Positions 1 to 29,154 of a stretch of 64,000 bases of DNA are shown here, in pieces. The position numbers and the translations under genes are program-made. Within the stretch, counting starts at the first letter, position 1; each line of letters starts with the position of its first letter. The stretch comes from Scylla paramamosain. Taxonomy: Eukaryota > Arthropoda > Malacostraca > Decapoda > Portunidae. Where the stretch lies: positions 5,970,486-6,034,485 of the forward strand of contig NC_087173.1 in assembly GCF_035594125.1 (NCBI RefSeq), in the 5' to 3' direction. The notes beneath the pieces are model-generated. The model had not been told where the DNA came from and searched no databases. It worked only from the letters and a program-made list of their open reading frames with translations.

Positions 1-265
1 TCATAAAGATGCAACATGGTATAAAAAAAAAAGTCTCCTTAAATATAGCATTCGTGAAAATACTGTATAGTTTTTGTGTCATTTCAGCAGCCCGCGGGCA
101 AAGCATGAGAGAGCGAGGGAGGCGAGAATGACATTAGTGGGTGGGTATTTAGTGAACCAAAATTGGCGGTGAGGGACGGGGCGGCGATAAGGGGGTATTT
201 CCTGCCTTACCAAAAGGAACAGCAGCTGTCGCCCGTGTTCTTGGAGATGGCTGGCTCTTTGTGGC

Positions 266-266
<1 letters not shown>

Positions 267-353
<87 letters not shown>
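267..353. repeat. (CT)n microsatellite
   Basis: Pure CT dinucleotide tract of about 85 bp, ending in a short TATC run. The serine/leucine-rich open frame over it is an artefact of the repeat. Confidence 0.95.
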
Positions 354-359
<6 letters not shown>

Positions 360-450
360 ATCTATCTATCTGGTCAGTGAAGTACATTGTTGCATTACCT
401 GAGGAAGCGGTGCGTGCAGTCTATGCTTAAATAAAAATAAATAAATAAAA

Positions 451-583
<133 letters not shown>

Positions 584-3500
584 TAGTATTTAAAGACTGG
601 ATATTATGAGATTAACACGCACACACTAATCCCAGGTAAAATCCAGTGCGTTTTCAACGCCTTTCTTGTTTCTGCTTTCAGTATATTAAGTGCAGGGATG
701 TGTATTGTCTAAGTATTCGTGAGGTATTTCTCCTTCCTAACCTACGGTGTTATCAATGCAAGCTTCCTCACAAGAGGTTTGTTAGTGTGTTATCAGTGAT
801 TTTACAGATGAATACTATTATCATTTAATTATCTTTTATCAAGTGTTATCTGTCTGTCTGTATATATGTATGTCTTTCTCTCCACATATGTCTCTTTGTG
901 TCTTTTTTCTTTCTCGCTTTCTTCCCACATACGTCAGTCTGTCTGCCTGTCTGCAGGGATGGGGTATGTGACTATGATTTGTGGAGGGCGAGGCAAAAGC
1001 AAACTTAACCAACTTGAGTTCGACAGTGTTGAAATTTGACAATCTCGAAACATTGTATCAATTGACTGCTACATTTGATACGATCTTTTTTTCTCTCACA
1101 CTAAGTGAGACAAGCCATAATTACCATTTTAAACATTTTAAACATTCGTTTAAAGATAAACCATTGCTCTGAAGGTGGAATTTTCAGGTTTCGTTTACTG
1201 CAACAAGATACTGCCATTGTTATTTTTATTTTATTTTATTTTATTTTATTTTGTTTATTATTATTATTTTTTTTATTATTATTATTTTATTTTATTTATT
1301 TATTTTTTTATGGTCCGAATCAGTCAGGAATTAACCTGCTCAGCAAGGAAAATTGGACGGTAGTCATCCTTGGATGTCCCTGTGTCTGTCCATTCATTCC
1401 GAAGTGTACGTACTTTCTATCCTTTCCTTCATCAGTGGAAGTAGTTTTAAACCAAAAAAAGTCTTACTGCCGTATAAATTTAATACAGCATATTTTTATA
1501 AGCTTTCTACGTGCTATCTAACTCTCTAGCTTTATTATTATTACTATTTTCTTTTCTTACTAAGGTTCAAAAACTGGTATGATTTACTTACTGGTTGACC
1601 GACTGACTGACTAGCTATAGAAATCTCGTAGAAAGTAAGTGGTCAAGCACGTGTGTGTATGTGTGCGTTTACTCATTAGTATTTTGATATTTAATATTCA
1701 AGCTCGTAAAAGCCTTTTTTATATACCCAGTTCTCATATATTTCTTTAACCGTGCGCGCGCCTGTGTGTGTGTGTGTGTATGTGTCATCTGGGAAGCGTG
1801 TTACCCACCCCTCTGAATAAGTGGGCAGTATTTAGTGCGTCACCCTGACAAGTGGGGCAGGAAGTGATGCACCACCCTGTACCCCCGGCACGGAACTAAT
1901 GAGTCACCCTGTATGAGTGAGCCGGTGACCTCACGCTGACCAGTGTCTGAGGTCACTCCCAGAATGGAACCTTCCAGATGCCTCGCGCGGCTTGCCTTGT
2001 TCGTCCCATCTCGCTTCTTTCATTCCCTTTTCTCTCTCAGCACCGATTCTCTCACTTCCTTCTGTCATTCGCTCCCTGGTTTTCTTTCATGCTGTCACTT
2101 ACCACTCTTATTCTTTTATTTTATTATCATTATTTGTTCCTTACTTTTCTTTCATACCACCTTTTATTTTTTTTTTATTTTATTGTTTTTATCTTTCTCT
2201 CTCTCTCTCTCTCTGAAAATTTAGCTATTTTCATTCACTTTCTCAAACGTAGAGTATTTTTTTTTCTTTGTTGATAAGGCCTTTCCTTCTAGCGTCTGTC
2301 CTCCTTGTCCTCTATTTCGGGGCGCAGGGACTATCTTTGGTTGTCCGAAGGAAAAAAAAAAAAAAATTTGCCTACATGATCCTACTTTTAAGTCTTATTC
2401 GTGAATCATCTAATCACCTCTTGGTTTCTGATTGAAGCTATTCGCGCTTGCTACTACTGTTGGAGCCTTTACATGCTTATATAGTTTGGACAGTCGTGGT
2501 GCTGCAGTGTCATAGGATATCAGTAGTGTGGTGGTGTGGTAGTACTAGGGTGTAACTGCAGGTATGGTGAGGTAGAATGGTGTGGCATAGTGAGGTGTGG
2601 CTTATAAAATCCTAAACCATTGTGGCGACTGTAGTGCATAGACTGGATTTAAAGTTATGACTGGGCCAGTTATGAAATCCTGGATTATTTTGTAACACAA
2701 AATATTTTCGATTGTTTCCCACAAAATGGTCAAAAAACATGTTTTAAAAATATAATGCTCACAAAGGAAGTGGCCCTGAAATTTATTCCTCGGGTTGACC
2801 CACACTTTCAATGCTTCACTGTTCAGTATTTACAAGACTGTGAGGTATAGGAGCCATCTACCTGGCACACTTGAGGTCATAATAACACAAAGGTTTGGAA
2901 AATAATTCATATACTCAAAAAACAGTATCCTATATTTACAGCTTTACAAACAGGTCAACAAGTTACACAGAACTTTCAGTCTCTCAGTATAATGCTATCA
3001 AACTATTAAGTCATTGATTTAGTACTTTTAGCAGAGCAGAATAGGGCAGAAAACAAGAAATGGTAATGTCTTCAAGATGACCCAACAGAGAAAACACCAC
3101 CATGTGTATTCAAATGATGACACTTGGACCTCATAACAGGAAAAAATTACCATACTTGTTTAATACAGATGGGGGTATATATAGATGTGTGTATATCCGT
3201 CTAGTAGTGTCATCTGGGAGCTCTCGGGAATTTTGCATATCCTATGATACCCCAATCCTTTAGATATCACTCAGCCACATTGTAAGTGATGGTATTGTTA
3301 TGATAAACCTGTGTGCACCCTGCTCATTGTGGGCCCAAATGTGGGTAGCTGTGGTGTGAGGTGGTACCTGGTGTGAATATTACTGGCTCTGATTTTGGAT
3401 CACTGAGTTGGTCTCAGCCCAACCAGACACTAAGCACAAGTTGTTGCCAGTAAATCCTTCTCATCAGGATTTGCAGTGGTCACAACCATCCCAGTATGTT

Positions 3501-3666
3501 TCCTAGCTGTCCCGCAAGGCAGCTGACTGGTGTCCTGAAGGATCTTACCATGGCCACCCACGTGAAATACGTGACATCTGGCTATTGAATGGCTGACGAT
3601 TATCCATAAAACATAACTAGATAATTTAATGGTATATGTATATGTGATCTTCACTCTCTGTTCTCT

Positions 3667-6386
<2,720 letters not shown>

Positions 6387-6399
6387 ACCTGAAAATAAA

Positions 6400-7550
6400 A
6401 ATTACCACATAAGTTTATCAGGCAGCAATGAAGCAATTTTAAACATGATAAGTATGAAGTTACATAAGTTGCATGTAATATATATACTGCAACTGATACC
6501 TTCATAATCTGCAGTATGTTAAATGAGCTTAGTAGGTAATGTTGGTAACATTACTGCAATTACAAACAATACACAGTAAGTAGGTATGGCTGTTTCCATG
6601 TCTTAAATCTCACTGTTGAAATTATTTGAGCACCCTGCACCTTCCAGCAGAAATTAATAACAAATTTTCAACATCTGTCTGGATTTCTATGTCCCTCACT
6701 GCCACATGGCCAACAGGATGGCATACGGCGGTTACTTTGTGGGATCTCATTTGTGACTGGCAGTTCATTTTATTTTATTTTATTTATTTATTTATTTTTT
6801 TTTTTTTTTGGGGGGGGACCAGATTCACAAGCTTACTGCACAACAAAAGGGGAAGATATACAAGTATTTTACGAACAACAAAACTTTCCGAGTAGGTAAT
6901 CTGTACATCCTATTCATTACTGCCTATGAAACTACTTTACTGTAGGGGTTAAAACGCATCTTCACTCCTCCTTCCACTTCTTAATTCTTGGTCACTATCT
7001 TGGTCCTTGGCTTGAATTTATCCGACAAAATGAGTAATAAGACAACTAGCTAAAAGTCTTTAGTTTTTTCATTAGTTTCACTATATTAAGACATGTGAAT
7101 GCCTGGTGGACGGTGATGAGGGCAACACAGGACAAGTGCCTCTCCCTCCCTGCAGTAATACACGTCCCGCTGTGTGCTCGTGATCTGAGTGTCTATCGTA
7201 ATAATCCCCAGTTTCTGCAACAATCACTCAAGATATGCCAGTATCAATACACACCGGACTGTAGGTTCACCTCACCTCACACCGACTGTTTACGTTGGTT
7301 ACAGAAAACCAGCTGAAATTTTGAGCGAGCACTGACCTATTGTAAATATTGTTGGATTATTCAGTAATCAATCAATTTTATTTATGAATATAGTTGTATA
7401 CCCATTTCACCTACCCAGTCAACAGTTGCTACTACTATTGACTTGTGCTTATTGAAATATTTGTTATTGCACGTATTTACTGAAAAAAAAGGGACAAATG
7501 TTGTAGGTTGACTATACATTAAGGACAATCACTCAGAGGATTGTTGTTAA
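6400..7550. other. Upstream region of mRpS12, no gene recognised
   Basis: AT-rich non-coding sequence that should include part of the mRpS12 5' untranslated intron. It contains a short TTTA-rich run near 6765-6815. I could not identify the first exon or a promoter. Confidence 0.45.
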
Positions 7551-8257
7551 GCCACGTCCACACCAGGGAACTGTTTGGAAACGATGCTTGCAAACAGTTT
7601 CCAAACATCTATTGTTGTTTTGTTTTTGTCAAGTTTTCCCTAGTCTGTTAGGGCTGAAACGGAGCCTCCTGATGAAGGACTTTTGGATTTGGCACCCGAG
7701 GCCCTTAATGCGCGCGCGTTACTGTTGTACCACGGCAGCTCCCAGTTTCCAAACACCTGAGGACTATCAATTCACTCATCGGTTCATCTATCCATCCATC
7801 CATCCACTCATCCATCAATCCATCCAACTATCTATCTATCCACTCATCCATCAATGCATCCATTTATTCATTCATCCATCCATCTATATATCAATTCTTC
7901 CATCCATCCATCCAACTATATATCAATTCCTCTATCCATCCATCTATCCACGCATCTAGCCATCCATTTACCCATTCATCCGTCCATCCATCCATCTCTC
8001 CATTCATCCGTCTATCTATGTATCCACCCATCCATCCATACATCTACTCATCCATCCATCCATCCACTCATGTATCCATCCATCCACTCATCCGTGCATC
8101 CATTTATCTATCCATTCATCCATCCATTTATCTATCCACTCATCCATCCATCCATCATCAGTGAAAGCTGTTTCTCACATTCCCAGATGTTTGCAAACAT
8201 TTGAGAAACAGTCTGGAAACAATTTGCAAGCAATGTTTCCCTCGGTGTGGACGTGGC
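7551..8257. mobile_element. Non-autonomous element with about 60-bp terminal inverted repeats (MITE-like)
   Basis: The left end begins GCCACGTCCACACC and the right end, read on the other strand, begins with the same 14 bases. The similarity continues with small gaps for about 60 bp on each side (AGGGAA, GCTTGCAAA, GTTTCCA, AAACATCT blocks). Total length is about 707 bp. No transposase frame is present. The interior is mostly a degenerate ATCC/ATC tetranucleotide tract at about 7785-8157. Candidate target duplication is TTA (left flank TTAA, right flank ATTTAG), which would suit a PIF/Harbinger-type element, but this family assignment is inference. Confidence 0.7.
7785..8157. repeat. Degenerate (ATCC)n tract inside the inverted-repeat element
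   Basis: About 370 bp of imperfect CATC/CATT/TATC tetranucleotide repeats. The frames over it encode runs of His-Pro-Ser-Ile and are not genes. Confidence 0.9.
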
Positions 8258-9720
8258 ATTTAGACGACTATGTTTCAGCGAGGGTGACTTGAATGCAGTA
8301 TATTATCACTTACGTTAGTCATTGTTACTGTTACCGCTAGCAGGCGGCGAAGGTTGATTCAAACCCACACGATGACACGAATCATTTATTGTATCCGATC
8401 GGATTCAATTGGATCCGCTTGAATTCGGTCAAAACCTGAAGACATACGTTAATGATCATAGACAATATTCTATATGAATAATTTGTGTAATACAGGTATG
8501 ATTCTGCACGTTACTTATAGGATAACGTATTCTTACACAGGCAGTCGTTACACTTACGTGTTTGGGTCTTGGGGTAATCGTTAAGTAACGCGCACGCCCT
8601 TTCTGACAGGTGCTCTTGGTAGGTCTATCTACTTCTGTTTCTGCAGCAACATACGTCTTCCCTGCACGAGTGTCCTCAGCCAAGTGTCCCAATCGTCCTC
8701 AGTTACTGCCTGGGTTCCTACCCTGTCCATCGTTATCCATTAGCGACGGCGATAAGGCCGGCCTCATCGTAGCCTCATGTCATAACAAGCATCCTTCATC
8801 TCCTTACATTAACACTACCTCAGCACCGACCGTATAAGAAATTCGCTGACTTGGGCCTCGTCTTGGTCCTCACCCTGACCTCCAGGTCCTTTCCTTCCTC
8901 ATTGACAAGCTCGCTTGCACAACAACTTCTTTCACCCGCTTGGCGGTAACAGTTACCTTACATGTGGATGGTATTTATGATTTTTTTAGCGTCTGTTCCT
9001 CTTAAATGTACATCGTTTCATCTATAATCTTCAACACGTAACTGATATCGATTAATGATTCTTGAAACTTATTGTTGCACATGTTTATTGAAAAAAGAAA
9101 GAAAAGAAAACAAGTGCTTCAGGACAACAATATACAAAGAAGAATTACTTGAAGGATTGTCGATAATAGATATTAGTGTCATAGGGAGGAGGTACAAATG
9201 TAGTTCAGTACTTACGCAAGTTATTGTTAATTAGTGCCTTTCTCCTGGTGTAGTGTAAAATCACTAGTTTTCTGGTGGATACATATACGGCATAGCGTGC
9301 TTTCGCCGCCGTGTCGTAGCACTGGTTATTCTCGACGTTTACCAGAGGCAGTCTCGACATGACTTACTTTAAAATAAGCAGTATCACTAAGGCTATGAGC
9401 ACACGAGGGAGGGACAGCAATACAGCAGATGTTAAGGTTGCCAGTGATGCAGCATGCGATAATATTGTTGTATTTCCACAATGATACGCGTGGACGGTCA
9501 TAACACGTACTGTACACCTTTATGTTGTTGAAATATGGCCTACTCAGATACATGGTGATGTATAGATATCTTATCTTTCGTACGTCCGTGGGTTTTTTTC
9601 TAGGGTTTGAATATTATAAGCGGTCACTCAAACACACACACACACACACACACACACATGCTCTTCGCTACTGAGTGACGCTACTCTTCAGTTAAGTCCT
9701 TGTTCTCAAAGGGTGCAGAC
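8258..9720. other. Intergenic region between divergent mRpS12 and AGXT2
   Basis: No protein gene recognised. The stretch around 8560-8900 is less AT-rich than its surroundings and could contain promoter or first-exon sequence for mRpS12. Several minus-strand GTAAGT donor-like sites (near 8310, 8550, 9210) are possible ends of an untranslated mRpS12 exon, but none can be chosen by eye. A short CA tract lies at about 9629-9657, just upstream of the AGXT2 start. Confidence 0.4.
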
Positions 9721-9723
9721 AAG

Positions 9724-19305
<9,582 letters not shown>

Positions 19306-20370
19306 TTCTTTATGTGTTTATTCATCAGGTACAAGAAATCACATGAGCAGAACATACTATATAATGATCCTGCTGTGGTCACAATTTATCCTCTTCTGAG
19401 GGTGTTGTCTCCACATAACTGTCATTTCCTGGCAGTTTTTAAGCATGGGCATCAAATATGTAAAGGTGATGTAGATGTACAACAAATCCTCTACCAAAAT
19501 CTTACATAGCACATGGGGAAAAGTTATAGAAAATGCTACAAATAATAAGAGTTAAGTCTAATCACCTTAAAACATGACCATTCAAGTTGCTGAGAATGAC
19601 TGCATTTTATTGTGACATGGAGTTAAATTCACTGTTTACTTTTCTGACAGCCTTCGTCTCCCATCCTACACAGAGACAACTGGTGTGTGCAGAAACTGCT
19701 TATGCTGTATAATAACTGACTTCAGGAACCAAAATAAAAATAGGAACATGTATTACCAGAGTAAATAGGATTGATAATCTACCTTCATATGATAAGGAAA
19801 GAAATTCTGCCCAGCAGGAGAGGTCATGAGAACAGTGATAACTGCACCACAAGCCTTGAGTCTTTTGTGGCATAAAAATTACAGTGTAATAACAACTGAT
19901 GTTATCCTTTCTGCATTCTTTAGTTTGGTATGACCTGCAGTAGCAAGTTACAAGAATTATTTTTCACATCTTTTTCTATTCTCTTTCAACCAAGCATTAA
20001 ATAAGTAAACAAATATCTTATACATGATAATCATGTATAAGATGGAAGATAACTAAAAAGGGAACAAATACAATTATTCTATGTTTTTACACTTAAAGAA
20101 TAATATTAAGTTTTGTATACTTTGCAAAAAAAAAATCATGTTTTTAAGCATTTCTATATCAGTATGACACTCTTTTTATTAATGAAAGCTTTCACCTATA
20201 CTGACTACTTGTTCAAATGAATTATCGCATTATATTCAGTACTATTCTGGTTCCAGCACTAGCAAACTACATTCAGGCCTCACCTTTAAGAGCAATGATA
20301 TGAATCATCCTCCTTTCCATTCCAGTGTGTAAAAAGGAGGATATGATGTTGGTGATGAAGATGATGGTAT
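19306..20370. other. Convergent 3' untranslated regions of AGXT2 (+) and RNPC3 (-)
   Basis: The stops of the two genes are 1065 bp apart. Candidate poly(A) signals are AATAAA at 19733-19738 on the plus strand for AGXT2 (about 430 nt after its stop) and AATAAA read on the minus strand at 20180-20175 for RNPC3 (about 190 nt after its stop); another minus-strand one is at 19611-19606. If the first sites are used the transcripts do not overlap; if the distal RNPC3 site is used they do. Cleavage sites are inference. Confidence 0.5.
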
Positions 20371-24718
<4,348 letters not shown>

Positions 24719-24734
24719 TTTGTGATTTGCTCTG

Positions 24735-25013
24735 AAAAGGAAAGAAAATTACAGAACATTTTGCACAGGCTTCTATTCTATGATTATGTTCATGACTGCA
24801 ATAATTTCACTGACCTAACACACTACTATTACTGCCATTACAGTCTTCCTGAATGACAAGTGAAGTGTATGCAAGGTTGCAGGAGCACTTGCTTGAAACC
24901 TGAACCTAACAGAGCTTTAACTTCCTAATCAACCACACATCAGTCTCTGGACTACTTACTGGTGAAGAGCTTTTCAGTACTTAATCAGTGAGACTTAATG
25001 ACTATAACTCCAA

Positions 25014-25068
<55 letters not shown>

Positions 25069-26280
25069 AAAGAAAGAAAACAGGATCATCTTTCAAAATA
25101 TTCATTATTACATTATGGTCAAAAGTAACATTCTCTTAGGAATTCTGATGTTTTAAGAGTGATGGCCATTGGCAATTCCTCATTTTGCCTCCCTTGAAGC
25201 TCTTCGCCCTCCAGAGTCATGCCAACTGTTGTAAAAGCTGAACTAGCTGCCATGGTTTAGCCTTGACCTTGAAACAATGAAAGAATTTTCAAAATGAAAT
25301 CTAACCAAGCATTATAACCACCTAGCCAGTAGCCAGTGGGGGTCTCAACCTTAGTAGATCCTCCCTAGTGTTACTTTTCTGTCAGGTCCCTGTCCCCGAA
25401 TTTGTTGGGGAGATAAGGTAGGGGCAAAACAAGGTACTTCAGGCAGTTTTTAGTGTGGTCATTATAAACACATCAGAATTAATATAATTTAGTGTAGTTT
25501 GAACCATGGAGACCAGTACTCCTTTGACGTATTAGTACTACACGGTGGTAACAGTAGTTTGACCCGTGGCTTTGGGTAAATCTTTAGATTTTGACAAGCG
25601 AGTACAGAGTAGGAATTGGGAAATCAACATGGGATTCATATATTCCCGGGACATGTGATGGGTGGTTCACTGTTTACAAACCTTTTAAAAGTATGCTAAT
25701 CAGTACAGTAGTAAAGCAACACATCTAGAAACCTTAACAACAACAACAACCACAACATAATCACCTGCCCACCTTAGTGTCAGCCTGCTAAGCTAATACA
25801 ACGTGACTGTCGTCGTGCCACTTCACATTTTGAAACACTGGGCTCTAAAGGATCATTTCTGAAGGTCACACAGATTATTTGAGGTGTTATCTTTTAAAAA
25901 TACAGAACCCTTGTTGAATTTTCATTTGATTCATAAAGGCCGCAAAGTGTTTTCACTAGAATACACAAAAGAATAGTCCATGAAAGGCGCCGAAATGTTT
26001 TGCTACCCGGCGACCATTGCAGATTCAAATATTAAATACGGGTTACGCTTTGCTATTTTTTGGCTGTAAGATATTGTAATAACAATAAATTCCATACTTT
26101 TAACTCTAAATAAACAAAACTTTCAAATTTTGCATTGTGATGTTTGGAAAGTGGGAAGCGTTTGTTCTTTGCATATTCTTAGCCAAAATATAACCCAAGC
26201 CCTAAGCTTTTGGCGCCCATTTGAAGACGAGAAACAGACACCATATAAATTATTTAAATTGCTTAAATCTTACCAACGTA
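24735..26280. other. Upstream region of RNPC3, no coding exon recognised
   Basis: Expected to contain the RNPC3 promoter and first untranslated exon. The stretch around 25980-26050 is locally GC-richer (GGCGCC, CCCGGCGACC) and could be a promoter or first exon read on the minus strand, but I see no decisive splice donor. Confidence 0.35.
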
Positions 26281-26286
26281 GGCCAG

Positions 26287-26345
26287 TTGTTCTCAAACTG
26301 TAGGGCGCGTCTCACCCGGTGAGTGGGGCAAGAGGAGGATAGATG
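26287..26345. mobile_element. hAT-like terminal inverted repeat fragment
   Basis: CAGTTGTTCTCAAACTGTAG followed by GGGCGCG resembles the CAGTGGTTCTCAAACT-type end of hAT elements. No matching opposite end was found within about 1.3 kb, so this may be a solo remnant or a coincidence. Confidence 0.3.
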
Positions 26346-26395
26346 CAGTATTGGTGGGAAGTCATAAATATTATATCCAAAAAATCACTATTTTC

Positions 26396-26720
26396 ATGTT
26401 AAGATGTCATTTATGTTTGATGTGGTTTTCACGTTTTTTGTCATTGGTTATTTATTGTTTCTTTCACGTTGTTGTCGTTGATACTTGTTGATATTTTCAC
26501 GTTTTTTTTTTTTTTTTTTTTGTTATGAATGTTTGTTGTTTTTACACTGCATCTATGGTTGTTGATGTTTTCATCTTGTTGTCATTTATGTTTGTTGTTA
26601 TTTGCACAAGTTGTCATTGATATTTGTTGTGGTTTTGAAGTTGTCATTGACATTAGCTTTGTTTTTGTTTTCATATTTTCGTGTTTGTTGTTTTCAGATG
26701 TCACTTGTATAAAATTCCTT
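26396..26720. repeat. Degenerate tandem repeat, about 30-bp unit
   Basis: Imperfect repeats built on TTGTTGTCATTGATGTTTGT followed by a TTTTCAC-like part, interrupted by a T run at about 26502-26521. Unit borders are blurred by divergence. Confidence 0.5.
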
Positions 26721-26799
26721 GTGTAATTAGCATTTAAGTTATTTGGCATTGGTCAGACTTTTCAACTAGATGATGTGTATGTAGGCCATCATTACATGA

Positions 26800-27145
26800 A
26801 GATTCAGTACAGAGAATGACTACATGGAAACAGAATAATTCTTTACGAAAAGAGATTAAAGCTTTTGAATTTACATTCCTTGGAGAGAGAGATTGATGTG
26901 GATTTATGAGATCATCCACAAGTTGTTTAAAGTATAGAGCAAAAATGACAAACAGCATTTTCAGGGTCTGTAATAATCAGGATAGGACAATAAATACCGG
27001 ATTCAATTTAAGCTTGATAAATTTATATTTAAAAAGAGACTGTTCTCAAATAGATTATCGGAATAGACTCAGATCGCTAGCGCAGTTAAAATAACCAAGG
27101 AGCCTTTTAAAATACTGGACAAATTTATGGGATCAGGATGATAGA
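26800..27145 (+). pseudogene. Decayed LINE ORF2 C-terminal fragment
   Basis: Scattered frames on the plus strand match the C-terminal domain of the LINE family also seen at 49.5-50.3 kb: RLKAF followed by a leucine/serine and GERD block, then TINTGFNLSLINLYLKRDC, a spaced RNRL and a KYWTNL tail. Stops and frame changes are frequent. Recognition rests on block order, not on a continuous frame. Confidence 0.4.
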
Positions 27146-27149
27146 CAGA

Positions 27150-27506
27150 TGGATATAAAAATAAGCTTGTTTTGTACGTACAAGGACCACCACCACGTAT
27201 TTAGAACTTCTTACAGATTGCTTTCCTCTTATTTTTTGTCTTACGTTTTTTTTTTTTTTATCACCATTTTTTTGTCATCGCTTTTTTTTTTTTCCCATCA
27301 TCCATCCATCCATCATCGTTTCCCCCGTAGTTACTTACTACTACACTACTCTCGCCGCCGATGCCCCGACATCCACCGCCTGGACAACGAGTTCCTCAAC
27401 AGCAATTCATACGTGGGGTTGTTGCGGTGCGTGAGGAGGGAGAAGTTGGTGGCTGGTGGGGGTACGGTACCGTCAGCTCAACCACTGTTGTACGGAGCGT
27501 CCAAAG

Positions 27507-27537
<31 letters not shown>

Positions 27538-28477
27538 GAAGGATGGAGTAAAGTAAGATCAATTGTACACATATACACCCATCAAACAGCCACAGACTGG
27601 ACAATTCAGAGTAGTAACTGCGACTTCTTCCCTCTAGATACCTTTATGTACTGACAAATTATTGTCTGCAAACGTCATTTTATTTCATCTTTCTCATTTT
27701 TATTTATTTATTTATTTATTTTTGCATTATTTATTTATCTATTTCAAATTAATTGATTAATTTGTTTATTATTTTTTTTAATTAATTAATTATTATTATT
27801 ATTTTTTTTTTACTAGGCAAGGCAAGAGGCGATAATGACGTTCAAAAATAGTTTCCCAAATAGGGCAATAAACAAATGAAATCCACACACAAAGTAGTGC
27901 ATGCAAACTGTATTCCTAAGTTTAAACGTATGATCATTTGAACTTAACTCAACCCTGTAATATACGTTTCTTCCTTCAGATCACCCATAAACATTATCCT
28001 TGGCAAACGCCTGAAAAACAAGTTTGTTCTAGTATGGCGATTAATAAAAAAATAAAAGGAATATATCAAGGTATATTTCTTAGCGTAATAGTTCATATTG
28101 CTATCTAAAATACGTGTTCTGCTAGAATTTACTACTTTACTTTAATTTTTACGAGGTTATATTCCAAAAAGTTCTTGGATGCCTGCTTTTGCATTACTGT
28201 CTATGACTCTATGCCAATGTGGTTATCTCTCTATTGTCTCTTTATCTCTATCTGTCTATCTATCTATCTGTTTGCGATCTATCTGTCAACTAAATTTATT
28301 AATCTATTCATTTACATGTATGCACGTATGCCCTATCCCGCATTTAATATATCTTCCTATTTAGATTGATCTATCTAAGCATTCATTAATCTATTGAATA
28401 TACACGACTAATAAAATGATTAGGTAGATAAATAAGTAAATAATAAAAGACATTCATCAAAATACCAAAATACGTGC

Positions 28478-28480
<3 letters not shown>
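27150..28480. other. Intergenic region, no gene recognised
   Basis: Mostly AT-rich, with T runs near 27249-27290 and 27508-27529 and TTTA/TTAA-rich sequence at 27690-27810. A short GC-richer island at about 27345-27505 is open in two frames but matches nothing I recognise. Confidence 0.45.
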
Positions 28481-28549
<69 letters not shown>

Positions 28550-28614
28550 AAAATAAGTCTACAAATGAGAGAATAAGAAGAGAATAAAAGTTTTATAATG
28601 ACAAAAACTAGAAT

Positions 28615-28682
<68 letters not shown>
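28481..28682. repeat. (CT)n and (AAT)n microsatellites
   Basis: CT tract of about 66 bp (28481-28546) and an ATA/AAT trinucleotide tract (about 28616-28682) that directly abuts the left end of the pogo-like element. Confidence 0.93.
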
Positions 28683-28683
<1 letters not shown>

Positions 28684-28684
<1 letters not shown>

Positions 28685-29154
28685 AGTAAAATCCCTCTTA
28701 TCCGGCATCAACGGGACCGCCGACATGCCGGATACTTGAATATTGCCGGATACTTGAATAAAAGTGAAATTATGTCCACAATCACCACCATACACTCACG
28801 CATCTTACCATAACAAAGATCAGCTGATCTTGATCAGCAGCTGATCTGATCAGCTGCTTAAGTGTAAGCACAACACGCTTCCTCATTTCTACAACTTTAG
28901 GCATGATGAAGGCGTCAGGCGATAAACAGTGCACACGTGCGACTGAGTCACTGAGTAAACACAGTGCAGTGGGCCGCGGGTGGCGCGAAGCAGTGCGCTC
29001 TGGTGCCAAGGGGACAAAATATGCCTCGCGCGGGAATTTTAATCGATTTTATGAGTACACATTGATTTTTTTATTGATTTTAAGGCTCGGGGAAAATGTG
29101 CCGGATACTTGAAGCTGCCGGATACTCGAATACCGGATGAGAGGGATTTTACTG
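28684..29154 (-). mobile_element. Pogo/Tigger-like (Tc1-mariner superfamily) non-autonomous element, 471 bp
   Basis: The ends are CAGTAAAATCCCTCTTATCC on the left and, read from the other strand, CAGTAAAATCCCTCTCATCC on the right, both followed by GG: 22 bp with one mismatch. It is flanked by TA on both sides, as expected for the superfamily's target duplication. Sub-terminal CCGGATACTTGAA motifs recur two times on the left and once or twice on the right in inverted orientation. Inside, on the minus strand from 28904, a short frame reads MPKVVEMRKRVVLTLKQ, resembling the start of the CENP-B/pogo N-terminal helix-turn-helix. It then runs into a GATCAGCTG-rich palindromic stretch. The DDE transposase domain is absent, so the copy is internally deleted. 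Confidence 0.82.

Noticed and set aside
163..402. Ser/Leu-rich open frame over the CT tract, and the many similar frames over CT/GA, AT, GT/CA, ATT and CTA tracts across the window
   Set aside because: The open frames exist only because dinucleotide or trinucleotide repeats lack stop codons. Flanks have no coding character or splice support.
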